Shown here in pieces: positions 7,757 to 16,871 of a DNA stretch of 64,000 nucleotides. Position 1 is the stretch's first letter; each line of letters opens with the position of its first letter. The stretch is from LSCE01 sp050485425 (GTDB lineage Bacteria > Pseudomonadota > Gammaproteobacteria > Nitrococcales > Aquisalimonadaceae): contig JBJHBJ010000014.1 in NCBI GenBank assembly GCA_050485425.1, positions 21,251 through 85,250 on the forward strand. Direction: 5' to 3'. The notes under the pieces were generated by a model. It was not told where the DNA came from and did no database searches. It worked only from the letters and a program-made list of their open reading frames with translations. A program made the position numbers and the translations under genes.

Positions 7757-9904
7757 TCACGGTTCACAGTTTTGACCACGGGCCTGTCGCCACCAGTAAC
7801 GCCCTCCCTCCGGCGCTCGTACGCCACGCCCGCTGCCGAGCATCACCCGGACAGCGCCGGCACAGCCGGTGACCCAGAGCCGTGCTCCCGCCGCAGTGGC
7901 GGCGTCCCGCACCTCCTGATGCGGTAGCCCCCAGCGGTTGTCGGCGTTGGTGGATACCAGCACGTCGCTGGTTTCGTGCAACCGCGACAGCATGGCGGCA
8001 CCCAGGTCCCGGTGGCCGTGGCCCGGCATGATCACGATGTCCATCCGGTCGTGAAAACGTGCCAGATCGCCCGCACTCATGGGCCGTTCCAGCCCCTGGA
8101 GCGCGAACAGGGACTCTCCATTGGCATGCACCAGCAGCGCACAGCCGCTGCCGGACAAGTTGATCACGTGAAACCTGACGCCATTCCATTCCCAGCGTCC
8201 GGTCAGTTCGCAAAGCGATCGGGCCGGCACGCCGGCCGCATCGAAGCCGCCCTTGTAACCGGCCCTGGCCCGGCTGTATGCCAGTACCGTTCCCGCAGCG
8301 AGGGCATCCACGGAGGCGTTCCAACCGGCAGGGCCGCTGTCCAGCCAGAGGATGTGATCCCGGGTCCGCACACGCATCGCGTGCCCGTGCCCGACATCGA
8401 ACAGCGTCACCTCCGCGCGCTGCGCGGGAAGACCGGTGTCGGACACCAGCAGCAACGGCATGAGCAGCGGCAGCGCCAGCAACCTTCCCGGAAAGTGCCT
8501 CGGCATGATCACCAGCAAGGCACCGATCATACCCGCCATGGCCAGCCACCATGGCAGGCCGTCCGCCGTGCGATGAAGATCCACCAGGCTTGCCAGCCAC
8601 CCGGTCAGGCCGTCCAGCCCGAGCAGCATCCATCCGCCCCACTGCCACAGAAACTCTGAAGCCGCGGGCCATGCCGGCAGCAGCAGAGCCCCCAGCAACA
8701 GCACCGGCACCGCCAGTGCCCCGACCAGCGGTACCGCCAACGCATTGGCAAGGGGTGCGACCCAGGCGATCTGACCGAACCAGTAGGCGGTGGCCGGCGC
8801 CAGCACGACCAGCAGCGCGAGCTGCGAGCGGAGCCAGCCCTGCAGCGGCGCACGACGCCAGCCCAGGGCCACGATCACCAACGCCGCCACGGCCAGGGTG
8901 GAGAGCCAGAACGTGGGATTGGCCGGTGCAAGCGGGTCGTGCAGCAACATCAGGGTGATTGCGGCAAGCAGACACTGGCCGGCATGCAGGCTTCGCCGCA
9001 GCAACAACGCTACCGCGAGCACTGCGAACATCAGCACCGCACGTTGGGTGGGCAGGGAGAACCCCGCCAGCATGGCATAGGCCACGGCGGCCAGCAGCGC
9101 CGGCCAGGCACCGGCGAGCCTGGCCGGATAGCGGTTTGCCAGCGCCGGAAAGCCGCGCCAGAGGAATCCCACCAGCAGCCAGACCGCTCCAGCCAGCAGG
9201 CTGACGTGCAGACCGGAGATGGCGACCAGGTGGTTGGTGCCGGTGACCAGGAGCTGGTGCCATTGTCCGTCGGTCAGGTATTGTCGGTCTCCGACCACCA
9301 GCGCGACGGCAAGCGCCTCGGCCCGGGGCTGTGGCACGGCCTCCCGAATGGCCGTGGAAAGGACCCCGCGCCAAGCATGGATGCCGCGAGGCCCGGCCAG
9401 GCGCTCCGGATGTGTGCCGCTGACCAGGTTCGCCTAGGCGTGAATACGCTGGGTCAGCGCCCAGCGTTCGCCGTCGAACCCCTCCGGGTTCCAGTGACCG
9501 GAAGGTCGTCTTAGCCGCAGCGTCAGCGCCCAGCGCTCGCCGGCGGCGGGTGCCCCGAACCGGCCATGCCAGTAAAGCTGGACATGGCGAACCGGCAAGT
9601 CCGCCGGCCGCTCTTCCAGCACCAGAGGAATACGCCACCCCTGCCCCAGTTCCAGCGGCAGGCCGGAAACGCGCGCCGTCACTTCCACTTCCCGGCCCTG
9701 TTCACTCAGCGGGAGCCAGCGCGCCAGCTCCCGTTCGGCATGCCACGCGGCCCAGGCACAGCCGACCATCACGGCAGCCAGGAACAGCCGGCGGAGCAAG
9801 GCCAATGGAAACACCGCCGCGAGCATCCATGGCCATGGGGCGACAAACGGGGCTGTTGCGACCGCGACCACCCCGACAGAAAAGCCGGCGGCAAGACGAA
9901 ACAT
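7757..9904 (-). pseudogene. comEC: comEC-like DNA uptake channel gene interrupted by an in-frame amber codon
   Basis: ATG 9904 with AAGGA upstream opens a 156-residue frame: N-terminal membrane helices, then a DUF4131 OB-like region ending RWALTQRIHA. A TAG at 9434-9436 stops it. The same frame then continues without a break to 7757, a further 558 codons. This part holds the Competence domain (NHLVAISGLHVSLLAG, many membrane helices) and the C-terminal metallo-beta-lactamase-like domain. Joined, the product would be about 714 residues, normal for ComEC/Rec2. The nuclease-like domain also looks eroded: after FDVGHGHAM the expected SHxDxDHxGG metal motif is missing, and the later HHGS is GHGH. 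A downstream GTG at 9337 could start a fragment. A sequencing error at the TAG cannot be excluded. Confidence 0.85.
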
Positions 9905-10036
9905 ATTCCTTCCCTGGACAGTTCATGGATAATGGCAGCGTGCCGTGTCCCGCCTTCCTGGCGGTTGCCCGGACCAGCCGACCGCTTCAATCGACCGGTC
10001 GGAGTCCATGTTTAGCGCCGGTCTCACAAAAAGTCC

Positions 10037-10570
10037 ATGCCTCGGAAGTTTTTGCGCAAATATCTGCCCACTGCCTCCTCGGTCCAGGCCCATCCCCGCC
10101 TCCGTCTCCTCGGGGTACTGCTGCATGATCCCAATCTCTGGCACCTGAACAGGCACACCGTGGCCGGCGGCGTGGCGCTGGGGCTGTTCATTGCGTTCAT
10201 TCCGATGCCCATGCAGATGCTGGTAGCGGCCGCTTTCGCCATTCCGCTCAGGGTCAACCTGCCCATCGCCGTGGCCATGGTCTGGGTATCGAACCCGCTG
10301 ACCATGCCGCCGATGTTCTTCTTTTCCTACCGGATCGGCACCTGGTTCATCGGCAGTCCGGTCCGGGATCGCGGCTTCGAGCCCAGCCTGGAGTGGTTCT
10401 GGTACGAGATCGGGAATATCTGGCAGCCGCTCTATCTGGGCAGCATCATCTGCGGCGGCCTGGTGGGGCTGGCGGGTTACGGTCTGGTGCACATGATCTG
10501 GCGGCTGCACATCCGTGCGCACCTGCGACGCCGCCGGCTGCGGCGTCGCGACGGCCAGGGGCCGGTCTGA
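10037..10570 (+). CDS. DUF2062 family membrane protein
   Basis: 177 residues, transcribed away from comEC. The DUF2062 core is visible: NLWHLNRHTVAGGVALGLF, an FIPMPMQMLVAAAFAI helix, then NLPIAVAMVWVSNPLTMPPM, a conserved block of the family. A second hydrophobic segment (LGSIICGGLVGLAGYGLVHMI) precedes a strongly basic tail rich in Arg. It is probably an inner-membrane protein with two or three helices. No function is established for the family. The gene ends 10 bp before a repeat fragment that lies between it and lolD. Confidence 0.88.
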   Translation: MPRKFLRKYLPTASSVQAHPRLRLLGVLLHDPNLWHLNRHTVAGGVALGLFIAFIPMPMQMLVAAAFAIPLRVNLPIAVAMVWVSNPLTMPPMFFFSYRIGTWFIGSPVRDRGFEPSLEWFWYEIGNIWQPLYLGSIICGGLVGLAGYGLVHMIWRLHIRAHLRRRRLRRRDGQGPV

Positions 10571-10580
10571 CTCCCGTCAG

Positions 10581-10621
10581 CCGGACTCGCGCGCGAACGC
10601 GAGAACTGGTAAGCACTTCCC
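10581..10621 (-). repeat. end fragment of the palindromic repeat family, touching the lolD stop
   Basis: On the minus strand this reads TAGGGAAGTGCTTACC, then AGTTCTCGCGTTCGCGCGCG. It matches, with a few changes, the left end of the full element at 59336 (TAAGGAAACACTGATC, then AATTCTCACGTTCGCGCTCG). Similarity stops after about 38-40 bases, so it is a solo end. Its first TAG is the lolD stop codon. Confidence 0.65.
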
Positions 10622-11301
10622 TACGCCAGCGTGCCATCATCCATGGTCACAGTACGCTGCATGCGTGCCGCCAACGCGGCATCGTGGGTGACCATGATCA
10701 GGCTGGTGCCCTCCTCCCGGTTCAGCTCCTGCAGCAGTTGAAACACCGAATCGGCGGTATGACTGTCCAGGTTGCCGGTAGGTTCGTCCGCCAGCACGCA
10801 CCGCGGCCGGGTCACCAGAGCGCGTGCAATCGCGGTACGCTGCCGCTCGCCGCCGGACAATTCCGACGGTTTGTGACCGATGCGTGGGCCCAGCCCGACG
10901 CGCTCCAGCAAGGTTTTCGCTGCCTTCCTGGCATCGGCCGGCCGCTCGCGGCGAATCAGTAGCGGCATCGCCACATTTTCCAGCGCGGTGAACTCCGGCA
11001 GCAAGTGGTGGAACTGGTAGATGAAACCCAGGGCTCGGTTTCGCAACCGGCCACGTTCCGCATTGCCCAGGCTGTAGAGCTCCTCGCCGGCGACGCGCAC
11101 GGTTCCTTCCGACGGCTGATCCAGCCCGCCCATGATATGCAGCAGCGTGCTCTTGCCGGACCCCGACCGGCCGACGATCGCCAGTTGCTCCCCCCTGGCC
11201 ACGGTCAGGTCCACGCCCCGCAGCACATGTACGGGGCTCGGCCCTTCCGAGAACACCTTGGAAACGCCCAGGCATTCCAGTACCGGTTGATCGTTACTCA
11301 T
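10621..11301 (-). CDS. lolD: lipoprotein-releasing system ATP-binding protein LolD
   Basis: 226-residue ABC ATPase that powers release of outer-membrane lipoproteins from the inner membrane to LolA. Walker A GRSGSGKS, signature LSGGERQR and Walker B VLADEPTGNLD are all present, and FIYQFHHLLPEF is typical of LolD. ATG 11301 (MSNDQPVLEC) overlaps the end of lolC by 8 bp; a longer frame to 11469 lies inside lolC and is rejected. The TAG stop coincides with a repeat end (10581-10621). Confidence 0.95.
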   Translation of the reverse strand: MSNDQPVLECLGVSKVFSEGPSPVHVLRGVDLTVARGEQLAIVGRSGSGKSTLLHIMGGLDQPSEGTVRVAGEELYSLGNAERGRLRNRALGFIYQFHHLLPEFTALENVAMPLLIRRERPADARKAAKTLLERVGLGPRIGHKPSELSGGERQRTAIARALVTRPRCVLADEPTGNLDSHTADSVFQLLQELNREEGTSLIMVTHDAALAARMQRTVTMDDGTLA

Positions 11302-12541
11302 AGCGCAGGGCCTCCGCAGGTTCGGTCCGTGCCGCCCGCCAGGCGGGATACAGCGTTGCCAGCAGGGAGAGCACCAGAGCAACGCCGGAGATCCGCACGA
11401 CGTCGGCGCGGCGGAGTTCGGACGGCAGGTCGCTGATGTAGTAGACATCGGCCGGCAGGAACTGCGCACCGAACAGCCCCTCGATGGCGGGCACGATGGT
11501 TTCCACGTTCATGGCCAGCGCGATGCCGCCGGCCGTGCCCAGCAGCGTGCCGAATACACCGATCACCGCCCCCTGGATGACGAATATGCGGAGTATGCTG
11601 CCCGGCGTGGCACCCAGTGTCCGCAGGATGGCGATATCGGCCCGTTTCTCGTTCACCACCATGACCAGCGTGGAGACGATATTGAACGCGGCAACGGCAA
11701 TGATCAGCGTCAGGATGACGAACATCACGGTCTTTTCCGTCTGCACCGCGCGGAAGAAATTGGCATGCTCGCGGGTCCAGTCCCTGACCCGGTAGCGACC
11801 GTCCAGCGTCAGCGCCAGTTCCCGGGCCAGCCACGGAGCCGCCATCAGTTCGTCGAATTCAAGCCGCAGGCCGGTCGCACCGTTCCCCAGCCGCATGACC
11901 GTCGCGGCATCTTCCATATGCACGAGCGCCAGCCCGCGGTCATACTCGTACATGCCGATGTGGAACGTCCCGGCGACCTCGAAGCGCTTGATGCGGGGGA
12001 CGATACCGGCCACGGTCGCCCGGGCCTCCGGCGTCACAACCGTGACCATGTCACCCACGTCCACGCCCAGCATCCGCGCCAGCGCGCTGCCCAGCACGAT
12101 GCGGTATTCGCCGGGCTCGAGATATTCCGCCGAACCGGTGATCACCTGGTCCATCACCCGGGATACGTCACCCTCGAATTCCGGCACGATTCCGCGCAGC
12201 ATTGCGCCGCTGACCTCGCCGCCTCGCGTGAGCATGACTTCACCGGTCACGTAAGGAGCCGCACCCGTCACCCGCGAATGTTCCAGTACTTCCTCGCGCA
12301 GCCCCTGCCAGTCCCGCAACGGTTCGCCCGGCCCCTGGATGGTGGCATGGGCCACCATGCCCAGGATCCGTTCCCGCAGTTCCCGCTCAAAACCGTTCAT
12401 GACCGACAGCACGGTAATCAGTGCGGTCACGCCCAGAGCAATGCCGAGCATCGAACTCAGGGAGATGAACGAGACGAACTGGTTACGTCGCTTGGCGCGC
12501 GTGTAACGCAGTCCGATGAACAACTCCAATGGTTTGAACAT
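11294..12541 (-). CDS. lolC: lipoprotein-releasing system transmembrane protein LolC/LolE
   Basis: 415 residues with MacB/FtsX topology: one N-terminal helix (about 25-48), a large periplasmic MacB-PCD-like domain, and three C-terminal helices (starting near VMFVILTLIIAVAAFNI). The N-terminal PLELFIGLRYTRAKRRNQFVSF is characteristic of LolC/LolE. SD AGAGGAA precedes ATG 12541. Only one permease gene is visible, so the complex may be a homodimeric LolF-like form or the partner is elsewhere. It is co-transcribed with lolD. Confidence 0.94.
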   Translation of the reverse strand: MFKPLELFIGLRYTRAKRRNQFVSFISLSSMLGIALGVTALITVLSVMNGFERELRERILGMVAHATIQGPGEPLRDWQGLREEVLEHSRVTGAAPYVTGEVMLTRGGEVSGAMLRGIVPEFEGDVSRVMDQVITGSAEYLEPGEYRIVLGSALARMLGVDVGDMVTVVTPEARATVAGIVPRIKRFEVAGTFHIGMYEYDRGLALVHMEDAATVMRLGNGATGLRLEFDELMAAPWLARELALTLDGRYRVRDWTREHANFFRAVQTEKTVMFVILTLIIAVAAFNIVSTLVMVVNEKRADIAILRTLGATPGSILRIFVIQGAVIGVFGTLLGTAGGIALAMNVETIVPAIEGLFGAQFLPADVYYISDLPSELRRADVVRISGVALVLSLLATLYPAWRAARTEPAEALRYE

Positions 12542-12581
12542 GTCATTCCTCTAGGGCCTGTTCAATTCGTCTTTCCCCGGG

Positions 12582-13295
12582 TCACGGGCAGATCACCGGG
12601 ATACGTTCCTCAAGCCGGATGCCCCGTACGGACACGCGCGCGCGCAAGGCCTCGACCCGGACCCCCAGCGCGATCACCTCCCTCAGGGCCAGGCCGTAGG
12701 CCGGATCGATGTCATCGGCAGGCTGTACCCGCCGGACGTCCGCGCGCTGCACGCAGAATACCAGCATTGCCCGCGCGCCCTGCGCGGCGAGCAAGCCGAG
12801 TTCCCGGAGGTGCCGGGTTCCCCGGGTGCTTACCGCATCGGGAAACAGCGCGACACCATCAGCCACCGCCGCAGTCACGTTCTTGACTTCCAGGTAGCAG
12901 TGCGCCTGGCCGGCCGTGTCGCTCAGCCGGAAATCCAGGCGGCTTTGCGTCTCCGGGAGCCGGAATTCCGGCCGGATGACGGGGTAGGACTCCAGCCCCG
13001 GCAGCAAGCCGTTCCCGATCGCCTCTCTTACCAGGCCGTTGGAACGACCGGTGTTCACGCCGACAACAACCTGATCCGCCACTTCCACCAGTTCCCAGGT
13101 GTAGCGCGTCCGTCGCCGGGGATCGCGGGAGGGGCTCAACCAGACCCGCGCACCGGGACTGCGACACCCCATCATGGAACCGGTGTTCGGACAATGCGCG
13201 GTGACGCGCGTTCCGTCACCCAGCGTGACGTCTGCAAGAAATCGTTGATGGCGGCGAATCAGCGTTCCGGGAATCAGACGGTCGGGAAAATCCAT
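12582..13295 (-). CDS. sfsA: SfsA family DNA/RNA nuclease-like protein
   Basis: 237 residues, matching the usual length of about 234. The N-terminus LIRRHQRFLADVTLGDG and HCPNTGSMMGC are family hallmarks. The C-terminal half has the nuclease-fold motif CYLEVKNVT and AMLVFCVQR. E. coli SfsA was named for sugar fermentation stimulation; its biochemical role is not settled. ATG 13295 is chosen because alignment to the family begins there; longer in-frame starts upstream reach into unconserved sequence. It is divergent from the small exported protein gene at 13426. Confidence 0.93.
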   Translation of the reverse strand: MDFPDRLIPGTLIRRHQRFLADVTLGDGTRVTAHCPNTGSMMGCRSPGARVWLSPSRDPRRRTRYTWELVEVADQVVVGVNTGRSNGLVREAIGNGLLPGLESYPVIRPEFRLPETQSRLDFRLSDTAGQAHCYLEVKNVTAAVADGVALFPDAVSTRGTRHLRELGLLAAQGARAMLVFCVQRADVRRVQPADDIDPAYGLALREVIALGVRVEALRARVSVRGIRLEERIPVICP

Positions 13296-13425
13296 GCGTT
13301 TTGCGCTCTCGTTCTCATTTCTGAACATTACGCGGCCCGGATGCCGGCTGGAGTCTACCAGACCAATTGCCCCTCCAGAACGGATGTAATAGTCTTGCCG
13401 CATGCTTGCAGGGAGAAACAAGAAC

Positions 13426-13722
13426 ATGCGCAAGGGAATCAACCGGGCCATCAAGACCGCCCTCATCGGCACAGCGTTTGCGGTTCTACCGCTGGCGCAT
13501 GCCGACCGACTGCTGATCGACGCCGTGCAGGAAGCCGATGCCGCCGGCACGGACCGTCCCCGTCACGGGCAGACCATGGAACAGGTGGAACGCCGGTTCG
13601 GTGCGCCCGAGAACCGCGTGGCCGCCGTGGGCGAACCGCCCATCAGCCGCTGGGTCTATCGCGACTACACCGTTTACTTCGAGCACGATCGCGTGTTGCG
13701 CGCCGTCGAGCGCCGCAACTGA
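13426..13722 (+). CDS. small exported protein, BamE/SmpA-like pattern
   Basis: 98 residues from ATG 13426 (GGGAGA about 10 bases upstream). Residues 1-26 form a signal peptide with a TALIGTAFAVLPLAHA core. The mature part has a short pattern seen in BamE/SmpA-like domains: GQTMEQVERRFGAP, then W-x-Y-x-x-Y-x-V-Y-F-E and a final R-x-V-E. That fold assignment is inference from the pattern. The gene lies 17 bp upstream of aguA and may be read with it. Function not recognised. Confidence 0.7.
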   Translation: MRKGINRAIKTALIGTAFAVLPLAHADRLLIDAVQEADAAGTDRPRHGQTMEQVERRFGAPENRVAAVGEPPISRWVYRDYTVYFEHDRVLRAVERRN

Positions 13723-13739
13723 TCGAACGCAGACCAGGT

Positions 13740-14753
13740 ATGCAGAATCGAAGACTCCCCGCCGAGTGGGAGCCTCAAGCTGCCGTACTCCTCACCTGGC
13801 CCCACCGCAACGGCGACTGGGGCGGGAACCTGCCCGAGGCGGAACAGACCTTCATGCGCATGGCGCGGCTCATCGCCTCCCGGCAGCCGCTGCTCGTTGC
13901 CTGCCACGATGCCCATAGCCGGGATCAGGCGCAGGCCGCCGCCGGCACGTTCGGCGCACGTATTTTCGAAATCCCGTCCAACGATATCTGGGTACGCGAT
14001 CACGGACCCATCACCGTGCTGGACAACGGCGCCCCGGTGCTGCTGGACTTCCGTTTCAATGGCTGGGGGAACAAGTATCCGGCCGATCTTGACGATGCGC
14101 TGACCGGGCGGCTGGCGCCGCAGGCCCTGGCCGGGCTGGCCGTGGAGCGCATCGACGCGATCATGGAAGGCGGCAGTATCGAAAGCGATGGCGACGGCAC
14201 CATCATGACCACCAGCCGCTGCCTGCTGCATCCGGAACGCAACCCCGATCTGGACCGCCGGCAACTGGAGCGCCTGATGGACACCTGGTTCGGAGCCAGG
14301 CAGGTGCTGTGGCTGGATCATGGTGAGCTGGAGGGCGACGATACCGACGGCCACGTGGACATGCTGGCGCGGTTCGTCCCGGACAATACCATCGTCTATA
14401 CGGCCTGCGACGACACTGCCGATGTGCACCATGCCCCGCTGGCGCGCATGGAGGAGCAGTTGCGTGGGTTCCGCAATGCCGGCGGCCAACCCTATCGTCT
14501 CATCCCGCTGCCCTGGCCGCCCGCGCGTTTCGACGAGGACGGCAAGCGGCTACCGCTCAGCTACGCCAATTTCCTGATCATCAACGGCGCCGTGCTGGTT
14601 CCGGTCTACCGGGTTCCGACCGACCAGGCCGCGCTGGAAGTGATCGCCGGCGCGTTCCCGGACCGCGAGATCGTGCCGGTGGATGCCCTGCCGCTGATCC
14701 GGCAGCACGGCAGCCTGCACTGCGCCAGCATGCAGATCCCCGCGGCCGTTTAG
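13740..14753 (+). CDS. aguA: agmatine deiminase
   Basis: 337 residues of the peptidyl-arginine-deiminase-like family. It hydrolyses agmatine to N-carbamoylputrescine and ammonia. Visible family blocks are LPAEWEPQAAVLLTWPH, the substrate-binding NDIWVRDHGPI, GWGNKY, the EGGSIE block, and the C-terminal catalytic Cys328 in GSLHCASMQIP. ATG 13740 is the start; frames upstream oppose sfsA. The next gene (aguB) performs the following step, so the pair makes putrescine from arginine-derived agmatine. Confidence 0.95.
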   Translation: MQNRRLPAEWEPQAAVLLTWPHRNGDWGGNLPEAEQTFMRMARLIASRQPLLVACHDAHSRDQAQAAAGTFGARIFEIPSNDIWVRDHGPITVLDNGAPVLLDFRFNGWGNKYPADLDDALTGRLAPQALAGLAVERIDAIMEGGSIESDGDGTIMTTSRCLLHPERNPDLDRRQLERLMDTWFGARQVLWLDHGELEGDDTDGHVDMLARFVPDNTIVYTACDDTADVHHAPLARMEEQLRGFRNAGGQPYRLIPLPWPPARFDEDGKRLPLSYANFLIINGAVLVPVYRVPTDQAALEVIAGAFPDREIVPVDALPLIRQHGSLHCASMQIPAAV

Positions 14754-14777
14754 CCCACCCGAAAACCCGGGTACAAT
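14749..14777 (+). promoter_or_regulatory. candidate promoter for aguB
   Basis: TTTAGC (14749-14754) and TACAAT (14772-14777) are spaced by 17 bp and lie 32 bp before the aguB ATG. The -10 is good (5 of 6) and the -35 is weak, and the -35 overlaps the aguA stop codon. It may supplement read-through from aguA. Confidence 0.35.
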
Positions 14778-14809
14778 GCGCCTCGCATTTGACAACCGGG
14801 GTTCCGCTG

Positions 14810-15703
14810 ATGTCCAAGCAATCATTGACCGTGGCGCTGGTTCAGCACAGCTGTGGCGAGAACCTGGACGAGAACCTGGAACGTAGTCTGGCCGGCATTC
14901 GGGAAGCCGCAGCCGGTGGCGCCCGACTGGTGCTGCTGCAGGAACTGCACCGCAGCCGTTACTTCTGCCAGCAGGAGGACCCCGCCGTCTTCGACCTGGC
15001 GGAACCCATTCCCGGCCCTAGCACCGAGCGCCTCTCCCGGGCAGCGAGGGAACATGGCGTGGTGATCGTGGGTTCGCTGTTCGAGCGGCGTGCACCGGGC
15101 GTGCACCACAATACCGCTGTGGTGCTGGATAGCGACGGCACGCTGGCCGGTCGCTACCGCAAGATGCATATCCCGGACGATCCCGGCTATTACGAGAAGT
15201 TCTACTTCACGCCCGGGGATCTCGGCTTCTTTCCCATCGATACCTCGGTCGGTCGCCTGGGCGTGCTGGTCTGCTGGGACCAGTGGTTCCCGGAAGCAGC
15301 CCGGCTGATGGCACTGGCCGGCGCAGAGTTGCTGCTCTACCCGACAGCGATCGGCTGGGCCGGCGAGGATGAACCCACCGAGCAGGCCCGCCAGCGGGAT
15401 GCATGGATCACCATCCAGCGTTCCCACGCCGTGGCCAATGGCCTGCCCGTCCTGTCCTGCAACCGGACCGGCTTCGAACCGGACCCGGCCGCACCCACAC
15501 AGGGAGCCCGCTTCTGGGGCAGCAGCTTCGTCGCCGGTCCCCAGGGCGAGCTGCTCGCCGAGGCCCCTATCGACGAGGAATGCGTGCTACTGGCGGAAAT
15601 CGACCGCGAGCGCAGCGAACAGGTTCGCCGCATGTGGCCGTATTTCAGGGACCGCCGGATTGACCATTACGGTGACCTGCTACGGATATATCGTGACAAC
15701 TAA
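14810..15703 (+). CDS. aguB: N-carbamoylputrescine amidase
   Basis: 297-residue nitrilase-superfamily enzyme that splits N-carbamoylputrescine to putrescine, CO2 and ammonia. The Glu-Lys-Cys triad is Glu45 (LLQELHRSRYFC), Lys118 (YRKMHIPDDP) and Cys155 (VLVCWDQWFPE). The WFPE and GYYEKFYFTPGD segments are typical of AguB rather than other nitrilases. ATG 14810 is preferred to an in-frame TTG seven codons earlier. Confidence 0.95.
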   Translation: MSKQSLTVALVQHSCGENLDENLERSLAGIREAAAGGARLVLLQELHRSRYFCQQEDPAVFDLAEPIPGPSTERLSRAAREHGVVIVGSLFERRAPGVHHNTAVVLDSDGTLAGRYRKMHIPDDPGYYEKFYFTPGDLGFFPIDTSVGRLGVLVCWDQWFPEAARLMALAGAELLLYPTAIGWAGEDEPTEQARQRDAWITIQRSHAVANGLPVLSCNRTGFEPDPAAPTQGARFWGSSFVAGPQGELLAEAPIDEECVLLAEIDRERSEQVRRMWPYFRDRRIDHYGDLLRIYRDN

Positions 15704-15721
15704 CCTTTTGCAGGTAAGCAA

Positions 15722-16846
15722 ATGATTTTAATACTAGAGGCAGACGCCGACCGTAACAGCGACGCGTTCCGGACGCTACTGCAGCACCTTGATGGTCTGG
15801 ACGGCATCAGGCATCGCACCCATACGGTCAAGGGTGCAGAACAAGTACTGACCGAAATCTACCTGATCGGCAACACCGCGGCACTCACGGAAGAGGACAT
15901 GCAGGCCCTGCCCTGCGTGGAGCGCGTCATCCGCGTGTCCGAACCCTATCGCGTGCTGGGGCGCCACCGGGACGATCACCGCTCCAGCGAGTTCCATTAC
16001 AACGGCGTCACCTTCAGCCAGGACAGTTTCCACGTCTTCGCCGGGCTCTGCGCCGTCGACAATCCCGGCAATGTCGAGCGCATGTTCCAGGCGTTGCAGC
16101 AGCACGGGCAGACCTGCGCCCGCATGGGCGCGTACAAACCCCGAACCAATCCCTATTCGTTTCAGGGACACGGCAAGGACTGCCTGCCCTGGGTCTTCGA
16201 ACTGGCGGGGAAGTACGGCATCCGCGTGATCGCCATGGAAATCACCCATGACCGTCATATCGGGGAAATCGAGCAGGCGCTGGAACAGACCGGCAATCCG
16301 ACCGGCGTGATGCTGCAGATCGGTACCCGCAACACGCAGAACTTCGAACTGCTCAAGCACGTCGGCCGGCAGACGCGATTCCCGGTCCTGCTCAAGCGAG
16401 GGTTCGGCATCACCCTGGAGGAGTCGCTGAACGCTGCCGAGTACCTGGCCAGCGAAGGCAACAGTCACGTCGTATTCGCCCTGCGCGGCATGAAGACCAA
16501 CATGGGCGACCCGCACCGCAACTTCGTGGATTTTTCCCATGTGCCGGTGCTCAAGCGCCTCACCCGCATGCCGGTGTGCATCGACCCTTCGCATTCCGTC
16601 GGCAGCCGTGCCGCCGACCCCGACGGCATCCTGGACATGATGCATGCCACCGCCCAGGGCGTCATTGCCGGTGCCAACATGGTACTCGTGGACTTCCATC
16701 CCGAACCGTCCCGGGCACTGGTGGACGGCCCGCAGGCCCTGACCCTGCCTGAGCTGACGTGGTTCCTCGACGATGTGCGGGTTGCGCGCGAAGCCTATCT
16801 GCGTCGCCGCGAACTGGCCATGCGCCCGCGACTGGTCAAGGCCTGA
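15722..16846 (+). CDS. divergent type I-beta DAHP synthase-like protein
   Basis: 374 residues. Residues 1-75 resemble the small ferredoxin-like domain before the barrel in Thermotoga-type 3-deoxy-7-phosphoheptulonate synthase. The barrel retains GAYKPRTNPYSFQG, QIGTRNTQNFELL, PVLLKRGFG, DPSHSVGSR and HPEPSRALVDG. Against the usual family sequence as I remember it, the metal-site block AGPCSVE reads AGLCAVD and the LCERG block reads FALRG. It could be a functional DAHP synthase (first step of aromatic amino acid synthesis) or a paralogue with another substrate. It starts 18 bp after aguB, suggesting a shared transcript, and ends 25 bp before mfd. Confidence 0.78.
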   Translation: MILILEADADRNSDAFRTLLQHLDGLDGIRHRTHTVKGAEQVLTEIYLIGNTAALTEEDMQALPCVERVIRVSEPYRVLGRHRDDHRSSEFHYNGVTFSQDSFHVFAGLCAVDNPGNVERMFQALQQHGQTCARMGAYKPRTNPYSFQGHGKDCLPWVFELAGKYGIRVIAMEITHDRHIGEIEQALEQTGNPTGVMLQIGTRNTQNFELLKHVGRQTRFPVLLKRGFGITLEESLNAAEYLASEGNSHVVFALRGMKTNMGDPHRNFVDFSHVPVLKRLTRMPVCIDPSHSVGSRAADPDGILDMMHATAQGVIAGANMVLVDFHPEPSRALVDGPQALTLPELTWFLDDVRVAREAYLRRRELAMRPRLVKA

Positions 16847-16871
16847 GCCCGTCCCGTTCCCAAACCCAACG

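Noticed and set aside
9337..9433. Frameshift as the cause of the comEC break
   Set aside because: The frame before and after the TAG is the same (96 bases, 32 codons, from the TAG to the next GTG), so it is a nonsense change, not a frameshift.
7764..9638. Long frame in another reading frame of comEC
   Set aside because: It is a low-complexity Arg/Gly/Ala-rich shadow; the ComEC domain is in the neighbouring frame.
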